Shown here: positions 1-5,757 of the stretch, piece after piece
How the letters are laid out: every line of letters begins with the position of its first letter
Numbering within the stretch: the stretch's first letter is position 1
Source: Candidatus Methanomethylophilaceae archaeon
GTDB taxonomy: Archaea > Thermoplasmatota > Thermoplasmata > Methanomassiliicoccales > Methanomethylophilaceae
DNA length: 9,921 nt
Assembly: GCA_023230065.1 (NCBI GenBank)
Contig: JALNYB010000045.1
Span: 1 to 9,921 of the forward strand
Direction of reading: 5' to 3'
Position numbers and translations under genes: made by a program
Notes under the pieces: model-generated
Databases searched by the model: none
What the model saw: the letters and a program-made list of their open reading frames with translations, nothing else
What the model was told of the DNA's origin: nothing

Positions 1-518
1 CTGGACAAAGGCTTGCAGAAGAGGGTTTGGTAACAATTACAAACTATTCTGGGAAATCATCATACATTTTGTATGAATTGACCCCTCGTGGCCGTAATGT
101 GGCTAGACATTTACAGAAAGCCGAGATAGAGATGTCGGGCGAAACAATCATGGATTCCGATCCGGACAGTGAACCTAAGAACACGTTCGATCTTCCTGCC
201 GAGAGATGGAAATTCATCAAGAAGCCATGCAGCGATGTTATTCTATTCACATTATTGGAAACTTCCAACATAAAAATAACCGATCTCAAGAAGAAATGCA
301 AGGGTGAGGAAGCACACCTGGAAGACCGGATACGCGAAGCCGAATCATTAGATCTGATTTTAGGCCTTCATCCGGACGGCCCGAAATCAGAGATCAGATA
401 CAGCCTGACCGTAGATGGCAGGAACATGGCGGAGAACCTCCGCAGATCCATGGAATGCCAGGAAGTGGTCTCGATGGATTATGATACACCTTCTGAGCAA
501 GAGAATAAGGTAGGATAA
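1..518 (+). CDS. Tandem winged-helix DNA-binding protein, 5' end missing
   Basis: The reading frame is open from the left edge (first full codon at 3), with no ATG before the first visible domain, so the true start lies outside the window. 171 residues are visible. They begin in the wing of one winged-helix domain: a basic, strand-like stretch reaching YELTPRGRNVARHL, the usual C-terminal pattern of archaeal winged-helix regulators. A D/E/P-rich linker follows. A second domain of the same kind begins at about residue 80 (SDVILFTLLE) and ends with the matching pattern RYSLTVDGRNMAENL. Two such domains in one chain suggest a transcription regulator that binds an extended site. A TTG at 27 could be picked by software but would cut through the first wing. 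The stop is 2 nt before the next gene, so the two are probably cotranscribed. The target is unknown. Confidence 0.75.
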   Translation, partial: GQRLAEEGLVTITNYSGKSSYILYELTPRGRNVARHLQKAEIEMSGETIMDSDPDSEPKNTFDLPAERWKFIKKPCSDVILFTLLETSNIKITDLKKKCKGEEAHLEDRIREAESLDLILGLHPDGPKSEIRYSLTVDGRNMAENLRRSMECQEVVSMDYDTPSEQENKVG

Positions 519-520
519 TA

Positions 521-1192
521 ATGACAAAATATTGTGGGAAATGCGGTGCAGAGAATATAGATCAAGATTCATTTTGTGTTAAATGCGGTTATTCATTGAA
601 TCAAAAATATGAATTCAATAATAGCATGTTTACAGAAAATAAGAGATCCGAATCATCATCGAATATGATATCTGAACATTTGTCGTCCAGTATGTCCTTC
701 GAAGTTGCTAAAAATCTCAAGATGGTATTCGGAGCAATATCAATGATTGTTTGTCTTTTGGTATTGTTCTTGTGGAAATTCGATGTTAAGGTCACAGAAT
801 CTACGCTTACCAATCTGCCGATCTCACATGAAAAAATGTCATTGATAGATCTTGCCAGCATTCAACCAGGTTCAGTTCTGGGATTGGTAGTTTTAATTTT
901 TATAATAGTTGCCATACTTTCAATAATCAATCCGGTTATCAGTACTTTTTCGAGTTTGATATTGATGATGGGAGGGCTAGTCGGAGCTGGAGTGTTTGGA
1001 GTTGTAAAAGATGGTCTAATCGATTATACTTATAAAGTTGCAAATTATGGAACAGATGTAATAGTTCAATTCATAATTCCAACTATAATCTTACTCGTAA
1101 TATGTTCCATACTATGGTGCATCTCAGAGACTATTTGTAAAAGTAGTCCAGAATGTAAAAACAAAAGTTCGATATCAATATTTAAGAGATGA
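521..1192 (+). CDS. Zinc-ribbon membrane protein with four transmembrane segments
   Basis: The 223-residue protein opens with a compact zinc ribbon, CGKCG at residues 5-9 and CVKCG at 19-23, the double CxxC layout common in archaeal membrane and regulatory proteins. A Ser/Asn-rich linker (about 25-60) follows, then hydrophobic segments at about 67-86, 117-137, 142-162 and 179-201 that should span the membrane. The C-terminus is short and basic. The zinc ribbon probably faces the cytoplasm and binds a protein or nucleic acid, but no substrate can be read from the sequence. The ATG lies 5 nt after AAGGTAGGA (507-515), which acts as the ribosome binding site. It sits 2 nt downstream of the winged-helix gene and 9 nt before the next gene, so it belongs to the same operon. 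No enzymatic motif is visible. Confidence 0.8.
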   Translation: MTKYCGKCGAENIDQDSFCVKCGYSLNQKYEFNNSMFTENKRSESSSNMISEHLSSSMSFEVAKNLKMVFGAISMIVCLLVLFLWKFDVKVTESTLTNLPISHEKMSLIDLASIQPGSVLGLVVLIFIIVAILSIINPVISTFSSLILMMGGLVGAGVFGVVKDGLIDYTYKVANYGTDVIVQFIIPTIILLVICSILWCISETICKSSPECKNKSSISIFKR

Positions 1193-1197
1193 GGTGA
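1191..1197 (+). promoter_or_regulatory. Ribosome binding site deciding the start at 1202
   Basis: GAGGTGA overlaps the stop codon of the zinc-ribbon membrane gene (TGA 1190-1192) and lies 4 nt before ATG 1202. It matches the archaeal GGAGGTGAT consensus well and favours ATG 1202 over TTG 1199. Confidence 0.7.
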
Positions 1198-1201
1198 ATT
1201 G

Positions 1202-1756
1202 ATGCAGTCTAAACATGTAGTAATAATTGTTGCAATAATCGCGATAGCCTCTGTTGCATGTGTTTTTTTGATTACGAACAATAACGATTCTGACAATGAC
1301 AATGTTTCCGATGCTGTCAGTGGAACATACACATACACTATATCCGGACAGAATGATACAACGAATCAAGACTATTCTGGAAGCTCTCTCATCGAGTATA
1401 AGGATGGCGTAGTAATCGGTTCAGCGGAGAACATCGATACAACAGCATCAGATGTAGTTCTTGTAAGGCCTGGACTTACAAATCTTGACGGATATGATCA
1501 TTACGTAGAACCACTGGGAACATCTGCAAAGATCATGACTTTGAACTCGATTCTTTCGGACTGCACTTATGGTGGAACAAAAACAGTTACTACAAATTAC
1601 GGATCTATGGAATTATTCAAATTTTATAAGACTGTGGCTGGCACAACATACCATTATTTTGCAGATAATAACGGAGTCATATACAAATATACTATGGAAA
1701 GTAGCAGTCCGGTAGACTTCGAAAGAACATATATGTTAACCAATTTTACAAACTGA
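1202..1756 (+). CDS. Membrane-anchored extracellular protein with LTNLDGYDH motif
   Basis: The 184-residue protein has one hydrophobic N-terminal segment (about 5-24) after a short basic start, then an Asn/Asp-rich spacer (27-38) and a strand-rich domain with many Thr, Tyr, Ser and Gly. This is the layout of a secreted or signal-anchored surface protein. Residues 92-100 read LTNLDGYDH and nearly match residues 545-553 of the large surface protein on the other strand. Possible N-glycosylation sites include NDT near 51 and NFT near the end. I start it at ATG 1202, 4 nt after GAGGTGA (1191-1197). A TTG at 1199 would leave only 1 nt. The preceding stop codon overlaps this ribosome binding site, which suggests coupled translation. 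The family is not recognised. Confidence 0.75.
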   Translation: MQSKHVVIIVAIIAIASVACVFLITNNNDSDNDNVSDAVSGTYTYTISGQNDTTNQDYSGSSLIEYKDGVVIGSAENIDTTASDVVLVRPGLTNLDGYDHYVEPLGTSAKIMTLNSILSDCTYGGTKTVTTNYGSMELFKFYKTVAGTTYHYFADNNGVIYKYTMESSSPVDFERTYMLTNFTN

Positions 1757-1768
1757 ATATGAAATAAT

Positions 1769-1915
1769 ATGATCTGTACAACGTGCGGATACATTTCCGA
1801 AATTTGTCAATTGAGCATCTGCCCGAAGTGCGGCGGAATTATGATCGAGATCGATCATGGCATACCTACGACAGAAGAAAAGAAAGCAAACGATGAAGAG
1901 ACGGAACTTAAGTAA
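1769..1915 (+). CDS. Small zinc-ribbon protein, 48 aa
   Basis: This short frame runs from ATG 1769 to TAA 1913-1915. It encodes cysteines in CTTCG (residues 3-7) and CPKCG (18-22), with another Cys at 13. The tail is charged and Glu/Lys-rich (about residues 33-48). The paired CxxCG knuckles form a rubredoxin-like or zinc-ribbon fold that would hold one zinc ion. The gene follows the extracellular-protein gene by 12 nt and is the last of the plus-strand run. No good ribosome binding site is visible before it, so it may rely on translation of the upstream gene. Its role is unknown; such small zinc ribbons often bind nucleic acid or a protein partner. The conserved cysteine spacing is the main reason to accept it. 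Confidence 0.65.
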   Translation: MICTTCGYISEICQLSICPKCGGIMIEIDHGIPTTEEKKANDEETELK

Positions 1916-1927
1916 AACTTAAATTTT

Positions 1928-1944
1928 AATCGAGTACGATTTTT
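1928..1944 (+). terminator. Possible terminator of the plus-strand operon
   Basis: A small dyad, AATCG-AGTA-CGATT, lies 12 nt after the last plus-strand stop codon and runs into a T tract (1940-1944). The stem has only 5 bp. Archaeal termination mainly needs the T tract, so the call rests on position and the T run. Confidence 0.4.
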
Positions 1945-1997
1945 AAAAAAATTATTGAACACTGGCGGATCGCGTTATCTGCGAGCCGACTGTGTTC
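1945..1997 (-). terminator. Hairpin and T-run at the end of the three-gene minus operon
   Basis: Read on the minus strand, arms GTGTTC/GAACAC (plus 1992-1997 and 1957-1962), GGC/GCC (1964-1966 and 1985-1987) and TCGC/GCGA (1970-1973 and 1981-1984) form an interrupted stem around a 7-nt loop. A run of seven T follows (plus-strand A 1945-1951). It begins about 20 nt after the stop codon at 2017. It looks like an intrinsic terminator for the minus transcript and would insulate the two convergent operons. Confidence 0.5.
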
Positions 1998-2016
1998 ATT
2001 GTGTTTATGCTCGAGC

Positions 2017-2487
2017 TTACTCTGAATTATCATTCAGCGTGTTGATCTTCGTCTGAGCCGTGATATATGCCGAGCCAAGAGCCTGGGGGGAGATGTTCAG
2101 CAACTTGGCCGCTTTGGCTTTAGGCAGATCTGCGAAGTTAATGAGCGCAGCTGCAAGCCCTTGCTGTTTGGTCAGGTCGTACTTCATCACGAGATCCTTC
2201 GCATTGTCGAGGATCTCGTCAGAGGTCTTGATGTGCCCCTCGTAGAACGGATCCAGATAAACCTTGAAGATCTCCTCTCCGACTATATTTTTTACATATT
2301 CGTATGAATCCACATCGAATTTCGATAATTTCAGATTATTGAGGTAATCCGTATAGGATCCCTGTTCGAACAGGTCATCTGCCGGAGATGCGATAAGGTC
2401 GCTGCCGCAATACACCCATGGCGAATCCTCGATGCTATCTATCAATTCTCCGAGGGTCGTCTCTCTGTCCATTTTCTGTGCTGCCAT
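2017..2487 (-). CDS. Acidic protein with C-terminal helix-turn-helix, likely regulator
   Basis: The 156-residue protein is acidic over its first 100 residues. It ends in a helix-rich region with a clear helix-turn-helix at about 121-146: LPKAKAAKLLNISPQAL, where NISP is the turn and the next helix would read DNA. This recalls the recognition region of sigma-70 region 4-like domains, but the first part matches nothing I know. A gap-free 17-residue stretch resembles the C-terminus of the ATPase (about 307-323), sharing LP, A, L, ISP and L at equal spacing. The ATG at 2487 directly follows the stop of the 155-aa gene (TGA 2490-2488), so the two are translated together. It is the last gene of its operon. 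It may regulate this element or mark its DNA for the ATPase. Confidence 0.7.
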   Translation of the reverse strand: MAAQKMDRETTLGELIDSIEDSPWVYCGSDLIASPADDLFEQGSYTDYLNNLKLSKFDVDSYEYVKNIVGEEIFKVYLDPFYEGHIKTSDEILDNAKDLVMKYDLTKQQGLAAALINFADLPKAKAAKLLNISPQALGSAYITAQTKINTLNDNSE

Positions 2488-2955
2488 TCAATCATCAACC
2501 ATATCTATGGTGTCCCAGAAATCGCTTGATAGTTCTCCATCGGGAAGGATGGCTACTTTGACAACTTTGACAAAAGAACCACGCTTTTTTTCTTCTTTTG
2601 TTAGATGATCGAACAAATATCTGGCATTATCGAAAGCTTCTTTACGGGTTTTGTATGATTTAACGTTTTCAACATTGTGATTTCCATCCCAGACCGCCCA
2701 TGTCAATTGATTTCCGTTCAGATCTTTTCCGAGTTCTATTGTGTTTTCCATTTCATTCCCATTTTTCTGTATGATTTCGACATCGATAATGTTGTCAGTA
2801 TCGATTTTGTCCCAGTAATCTGTTCCGTTTGCTTCATCGAATGCGGCAATACAATCCCAGGTATCAGAATCTTCTCCCATATCTGGAATCTCTATTGTTT
2901 CTACGGCTTCTGTCTGTTTATCTTCATAACGTATTCTTAACATATTTTCAGTCAT
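2488..2955 (-). CDS. Very acidic hypothetical protein
   Basis: The 155-residue protein is not recognised. It is strongly acidic: I count about 37 Asp/Glu against about 17 Lys/Arg, and the first 76 residues hold roughly 22 acidic and 5 basic ones. There is no signal peptide, membrane segment or cysteine cluster. It appears to have two parts: an acidic N-terminal part (about 1-70) and a second part (about 72-155) with Trp-rich strands and a helix around KTRKEAFDNARYLFDHL. The start at ATG 2955 is preceded by GAGATGAG. An internal ATG at 2943 is possible. It lies 9 nt after the 86-aa gene and directly before the helix-turn-helix gene. Small acidic proteins in mobile elements are sometimes DNA mimics that block host defence, but nothing specific shows this here. 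Confidence 0.65.
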   Translation of the reverse strand: MTENMLRIRYEDKQTEAVETIEIPDMGEDSDTWDCIAAFDEANGTDYWDKIDTDNIIDVEIIQKNGNEMENTIELGKDLNGNQLTWAVWDGNHNVENVKSYKTRKEAFDNARYLFDHLTKEEKKRGSFVKVVKVAILPDGELSSDFWDTIDMVDD

Positions 2956-2964
2956 ATTCTCATC

Positions 2965-3225
2965 TCAGATCGTGTATTCTGTCTTAAACCACGCGCTAAC
3001 CTGTTTGCTGTGGTCTGCTCTGTCGTCCTTGGTCTGCCTGAACATGTAGATGTCGCCTTCTCTCCATGTGTTGGAGAGATCCACAATAAATCCATTCTTC
3101 GCCATCTTCACGGCTTCTTTCTTCGCGTCCGCGATCGTGAACTCCACATCACAATCATCGAAGAGATCTTTCTTGTTCTCATCATGCCAGATACGAACTT
3201 TTACCATTCTTGTTTTTGTTGCCAT
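2965..3225 (-). CDS. Small hypothetical protein, first gene of three-gene operon
   Basis: The 86-residue soluble protein is not recognised. It starts with a short basic strand (MATKTRMVKVRIWHD), passes through an acidic segment (DLFDDCDVEF), and has a helix rich in Ala, Lys and Glu (about 31-44). The charged second half has several aromatic residues. There is no membrane segment or metal motif. The size and mix of strand, helix and strand would suit a small single-domain accessory protein. The ATG at 3225 is the only good start, with a weak GTGAG upstream. It leads the operon below the AT-rich region 3226-3345 and is followed after 9 nt by the acidic 155-aa gene. No role can be assigned. Confidence 0.65.
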   Translation of the reverse strand: MATKTRMVKVRIWHDENKKDLFDDCDVEFTIADAKKEAVKMAKNGFIVDLSNTWREGDIYMFRQTKDDRADHSKQVSAWFKTEYTI

Positions 3226-3240
3226 TTTTTCTCACTATAC

Positions 3241-3268
3241 AGTAATTACTTTAATAGTATTTAATAGT
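3241..3268. promoter_or_regulatory. Operator-like repeats over the promoter of the three-gene operon
   Basis: The block holds a perfect 10-bp palindrome, AGTAATTACT (3241-3250), and two exact direct repeats, TTTAATAGT (3250-3258 and 3260-3268), spaced by 10 bp, one helical turn. The repeats overlap a TATA-like TTAAATAC on the minus strand (3264-3257) about 35 nt before ATG 3225. A repressor bound here could block transcription of the three-gene operon. The winged-helix protein and the helix-turn-helix protein in this window are candidate binders, but this is inference. Confidence 0.4.
3257..3264 (-). promoter_or_regulatory. Candidate TATA box for the three-gene operon
   Basis: TTAAATAC on the minus strand would place transcription start near 3235 and give a very short leader before ATG 3225. 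An alternative TATAAAAC at 3317-3310 would give a leader of about 60 nt. The whole stretch is AT-rich, so the choice is uncertain. Confidence 0.35.
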
Positions 3269-3323
3269 TACTAAATAATGTTAATAAATTGATAATTAAT
3301 GATGATTTTTGTTTTATACAGAT

Positions 3324-3345
3324 GGTAAAATTAGAATAAAAGAAG
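3324..3345 (-). terminator. T-rich tract ending the long minus operon
   Basis: Just after the stop at 3346 the minus strand reads through pyrimidine-rich stretches (CTTCTTTTATTC, then ATTTT). There is no clear hairpin, but T-rich tracts are enough for archaeal termination. It precedes the promoter region of the next operon. Confidence 0.35.
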
Positions 3346-4134
3346 TTATTTTTTAAGACGTTGTTTTGTCTCTATGATCGTTGCAGCCTCTTCTGCTGCA
3401 CGGCCTACTGGAGTCACTTCTATCGTTCTTCCGGTACGATCCTTATTGACGGATCTTTTGAGGAGTCCTCTCGATCTGTCTCTCAATCTAGATAGATGCA
3501 CCGCTTCATGAATCACTGTCTCCTTGTCATTCACGCATTCGGGATCTATATAGATCATGTCAGAAGGCCTGTTCTCTGTTTTGAAGGCTGTAGCTCCTGC
3601 GTTTTCTCCCAGGTCCTTCGTTGAAACGATGGTGACGCACCCCATGGCTTTCAATTGTTCGGAAGTGAACGCGGATTCGATATCCTTGCGTATCTTAAGC
3701 TGGTCCTTCTCTGTTTTCGCAAGCACCGCGATCTTCTTCTGACTGTCGGGATCCCGAAGATCCTCTGTCATGAACAGGTCGGAGTTCGGATCGTCTATTC
3801 CTTCTACGTCGCAGCAGGAAGGATCCTCCCACCAAACCGCTGCTTCTTCAGGCGTCGGGTTCCTGCGTATGAGTTTCTTCGCTTTGCGTTTGAGATCCGC
3901 CAACGGCCCCTTCTCTGCGTTCATCTGATTCAATCTTGCAGCCATCATCTCCGCAGGCACTCTTCCGGATGAATTGTATGGTATGTTCTGGCCGTTGATC
4001 TTCTTGGCAGGATATGCGCCGATCTTTTTGTATTGCTGCTTGGCGCGCTTACGTTCTTCTCTGAATCTTCCCGCATCATCACGTGCCTGCATCTTCGCGC
4101 GCCTGCTCGCCTCGCGCGTGGCTTTATCCATCAT
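3346..4134 (-). CDS. Basic protein with HEAVH zinc-metalloprotease motif
   Basis: The 262-residue protein has a very basic N-terminal part (about 1-95, with KRAKQQYKK and LKRKAKKLIRR), an acidic middle (about 100-130), and a C-terminal protease-like domain. That domain has a strand, DMIYIDPECV, followed by an HExxH helix with HEAVH at residues 209-213. The two His would bind zinc and Glu210 would activate water. A downstream pair, Glu248-Glu249 in GRAAEEAAT, could supply the third ligand as in gluzincins. The start at ATG 4134 overlaps the previous stop (ATGA), 8 nt after GAGG; ATG 4131 is an alternative. There is no signal peptide, so it acts in the cytoplasm or inside a virion. Its place after two basic proteins suggests a DNA-associated maturation protease, but activity is unproven. 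Confidence 0.7.
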   Translation of the reverse strand: MMDKATREASRRAKMQARDDAGRFREERKRAKQQYKKIGAYPAKKINGQNIPYNSSGRVPAEMMAARLNQMNAEKGPLADLKRKAKKLIRRNPTPEEAAVWWEDPSCCDVEGIDDPNSDLFMTEDLRDPDSQKKIAVLAKTEKDQLKIRKDIESAFTSEQLKAMGCVTIVSTKDLGENAGATAFKTENRPSDMIYIDPECVNDKETVIHEAVHLSRLRDRSRGLLKRSVNKDRTGRTIEVTPVGRAAEEAATIIETKQRLKK

Positions 4135-4403
4135 CTTGATTTCCTCGAGGATCTTCTTGCAGAGACATACTTCTGTTTACCGGAAGTGTTCTTCGGCTTG
4201 GCCACAGCCTTCTTCTTTCTAAAGAATCCGAAGCCATGCGTATTTCCTCCGGATTCTGCTCTCTTGGCTTTCGCTTTCGATGCGGCTGCCTGCGCCTGTG
4301 CTTTCGCTGCCTTCGCCTTCTGTTTCTCGATGATCGCTTTGTTCTTTGCGATCTGTGCTTCCTGCTTTGTTTTCCTTACTTCATCGTTTCCTAATAATCC
4401 CAT
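4131..4403 (-). CDS. Lys/Ala-rich basic protein, likely DNA-condensing
   Basis: The 90-residue protein has about 26 Lys/Arg against 5 acidic residues. Residues 8-50 are Ala/Lys/Gln-rich and should form one long helix or coiled coil. After a Gly-rich hinge (52-58), a block GFFRKKK (59-65) leads into a basic, Ser-rich tail (SARRSSRKSR). The composition recalls linker histones and viral core proteins that neutralise DNA. I start at ATG 4403, 8 nt after GGAGG (4416-4412). Earlier TTG 4418 and ATG 4409 would include or crowd that site. It starts just after the stop of the 71-aa gene (TGA 4408-4406) and its end overlaps the protease gene. No family is recognised. Confidence 0.65.
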   Translation of the reverse strand: MGLLGNDEVRKTKQEAQIAKNKAIIEKQKAKAAKAQAQAAASKAKAKRAESGGNTHGFGFFRKKKAVAKPKNTSGKQKYVSARRSSRKSR

Positions 4404-4405
4404 GA

Positions 4406-4621
4406 TCATTTCCTCCAATTCTTCGTCACATCAGAAGGAGTGACCACTTTTTTCTTCTGTACATTGTAGTTTGGCATCTTCTTCGGCGTCTTGTGCTGCG
4501 AAGTTTTCATGGCAGGCCTTACGACTGCTGTTTTCTTCGGCTCCTGTGCACGTTTACCCTGTACTTTTGTGTTCTTTTTAGGACTGCTGGCTATGTGTTT
4601 TCTCTTGAAAAAGCCCATCAT
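4406..4621 (-). CDS. Small highly basic protein
   Basis: The 71-residue protein contains about 21 Lys/Arg and only 2 acidic residues. It looks disordered, with many Lys, Pro, Thr, Ser and Gln, and starts MMGFFKRKHIASSPKKNT. The GFFKRK block resembles GFFRKKK in the next gene. Such a protein would bind nucleic acid without sequence preference and could package the element's DNA. It starts with ATGA overlapping the ATPase stop. A strong ribosome binding site, GGAGGTGG (4633-4626), lies 4 nt upstream, better than at most genes here, which suggests high expression as expected for a structural protein. ATG 4618 is an alternative one codon later. No family is recognised. Confidence 0.65.
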   Translation of the reverse strand: MMGFFKRKHIASSPKKNTKVQGKRAQEPKKTAVVRPAMKTSQHKTPKKMPNYNVQKKKVVTPSDVTKNWRK

Positions 4622-5757
4622 GATTCCACCTCCTCTTCATTTTTTTCCGTTGCGGAATTTTCCTCCCTTGCTTCTTTTCCTCTAAGGTTATATATATCGC
4701 GTCCCTGCGGAGCCCCGTTCAAGACATTGGACAAACTGCTGGCTTGCTGATTTTTGTCCAGTTCGTGAATCTTGTGTTGATAAGCATTCAGAGTGCTTGG
4801 GGATATGTCTAATATCTCTGCCATGGTCCTGACAGGGAGATTGTATCTGTCCTTTCCGCGATCTGCGCATCCTACAAGATAGCGAATGTCTTCTTTCATC
4901 GCTTTCGATGCACCTAATGTATCTTCCTCGCCTTCCCATGTTTCGAAATATTCTTTTATCGCTACAGGAATTTCCTCCGAGAATTTACCGGAACAGAATG
5001 AAAGGAAATCTTTGATCTCGAATTCTTTTCCATCCTTGTTGGTGCCCATGGAGAAATCCGCAGCCGATAACGTATCATAGGAATACTCGCCCGGTTTCAG
5101 ACTCTCGATGGGTTTGGTCCATGATGTCGATTCCACATAGAAGGGCTCATATTCAGCTTCGTATGAATCCAGTTTTACCATCGATATAGATCTCGCGATG
5201 CTTTCATCATAATCAGACATTGCGGATTTGAGATCCTTTCTCCACAGAACGTTACAGTTTCCAGGCTTTTCATCGTCGGGGAAATTCCTTATCTTAGGAG
5301 CTAGGTTTCTGTAGGTAGGTGTCAGGAAGAACGCGCAGATGCCGAACTTTCTGATGTTGGCAACGAACTTGACCATCGCCTGATTCTCTGCTGCTCCGTT
5401 TTGATCTGCAAGCATGTAGTTCTGCGCTTCATCCATGGCGAGAATGATCGTGACCTTTCCCATACCGTATTCTTCTAGGATCTTGCCTGTTAGTTTCAGC
5501 ATTTGTGCCATGGTGGAGATTGGTTTCACTTTATCAGGATATCCAACTTCTATCTTACCTGACGGGGATTTTCTAACCATTACGATATTTGTAAGGACGA
5601 CAACCTTTCCGACAGAGGGATAACGTCCCTCTACCAAAGCTTGTATTATTGATATGACCGAGTGGGTTTTTCCTGAACCTGTAGTTCCGTCGAATATATG
5701 CCTAACTCCTGGCCTGATATAATCATGAAAGAATCCTTCCGCAACACTATCTGACAT
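4618..5757 (-). CDS. P-loop ATPase with C-terminal helix-turn-helix, probable DNA packaging or assembly motor
   Basis: The 379-residue protein has a Walker A motif GTTGSGKT (residues 24-31, catalytic Lys30) and a Walker B motif TIILAMDEAQ (about 103-112, with Asp109-Glu110). A further strand, FGICAFFLTPTYR (138-150), sits where FtsK/HerA/Zot-type motors have their sensor. The early P-loop and compact core fit Zot-like or HerA-like viral ATPases that drive genome packaging or virion assembly. The middle (about 190-290) matches nothing I know. The C-terminus has a helix-turn-helix (about 307-330, with ILDISPSTL) and an acidic Glu-rich tail. The start at 5757 overlaps the previous stop (TGATG), so translation is coupled. 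There is no membrane segment. A role in plasmid transfer is possible, but membrane and basic neighbours favour a virus. Function is inferred. Confidence 0.8.
   Translation of the reverse strand: MSDSVAEGFFHDYIRPGVRHIFDGTTGSGKTHSVISIIQALVEGRYPSVGKVVVLTNIVMVRKSPSGKIEVGYPDKVKPISTMAQMLKLTGKILEEYGMGKVTIILAMDEAQNYMLADQNGAAENQAMVKFVANIRKFGICAFFLTPTYRNLAPKIRNFPDDEKPGNCNVLWRKDLKSAMSDYDESIARSISMVKLDSYEAEYEPFYVESTSWTKPIESLKPGEYSYDTLSAADFSMGTNKDGKEFEIKDFLSFCSGKFSEEIPVAIKEYFETWEGEEDTLGASKAMKEDIRYLVGCADRGKDRYNLPVRTMAEILDISPSTLNAYQHKIHELDKNQQASSLSNVLNGAPQGRDIYNLRGKEAREENSATEKNEEEVES
4626..4633 (-). promoter_or_regulatory. Strong ribosome binding site for the 71-aa basic protein
   Basis: GGAGGTGG lies inside the end of the ATPase gene, 4 nt before ATG 4621. 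It is the best match to the archaeal consensus in this operon and hints that the basic protein is made in larger amounts than the ATPase upstream. Confidence 0.65.

Noticed and set aside
1957..1997. Possible tRNA fragment or att core in the structured spacer
   Set aside because: The stems do not form a cloverleaf, there is no T-loop or CCA end, and no second copy is present in the window.
3310..3317. TATAAAAC on the minus strand as the main promoter
   Set aside because: It is a good TATA match but leaves a leader of about 60 nt, and AT-rich DNA here offers many such matches; kept only as an alternative.
4033..4443. 136-aa plus-strand frame rich in Ala, Cys and Phe
   Set aside because: It is the antisense of the Lys/Ala-rich basic protein and the start of the protease gene; the composition follows from the complement and there is no ribosome binding site or neighbouring gene.
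2301..5173. 13-bp match TCGTATGAATCCA in the 156-aa gene and in the ATPase gene
   Set aside because: Both copies encode similar DSYE residues, but the surroundings do not align; chance is likely in 10 kb and no other repeat copies are seen.
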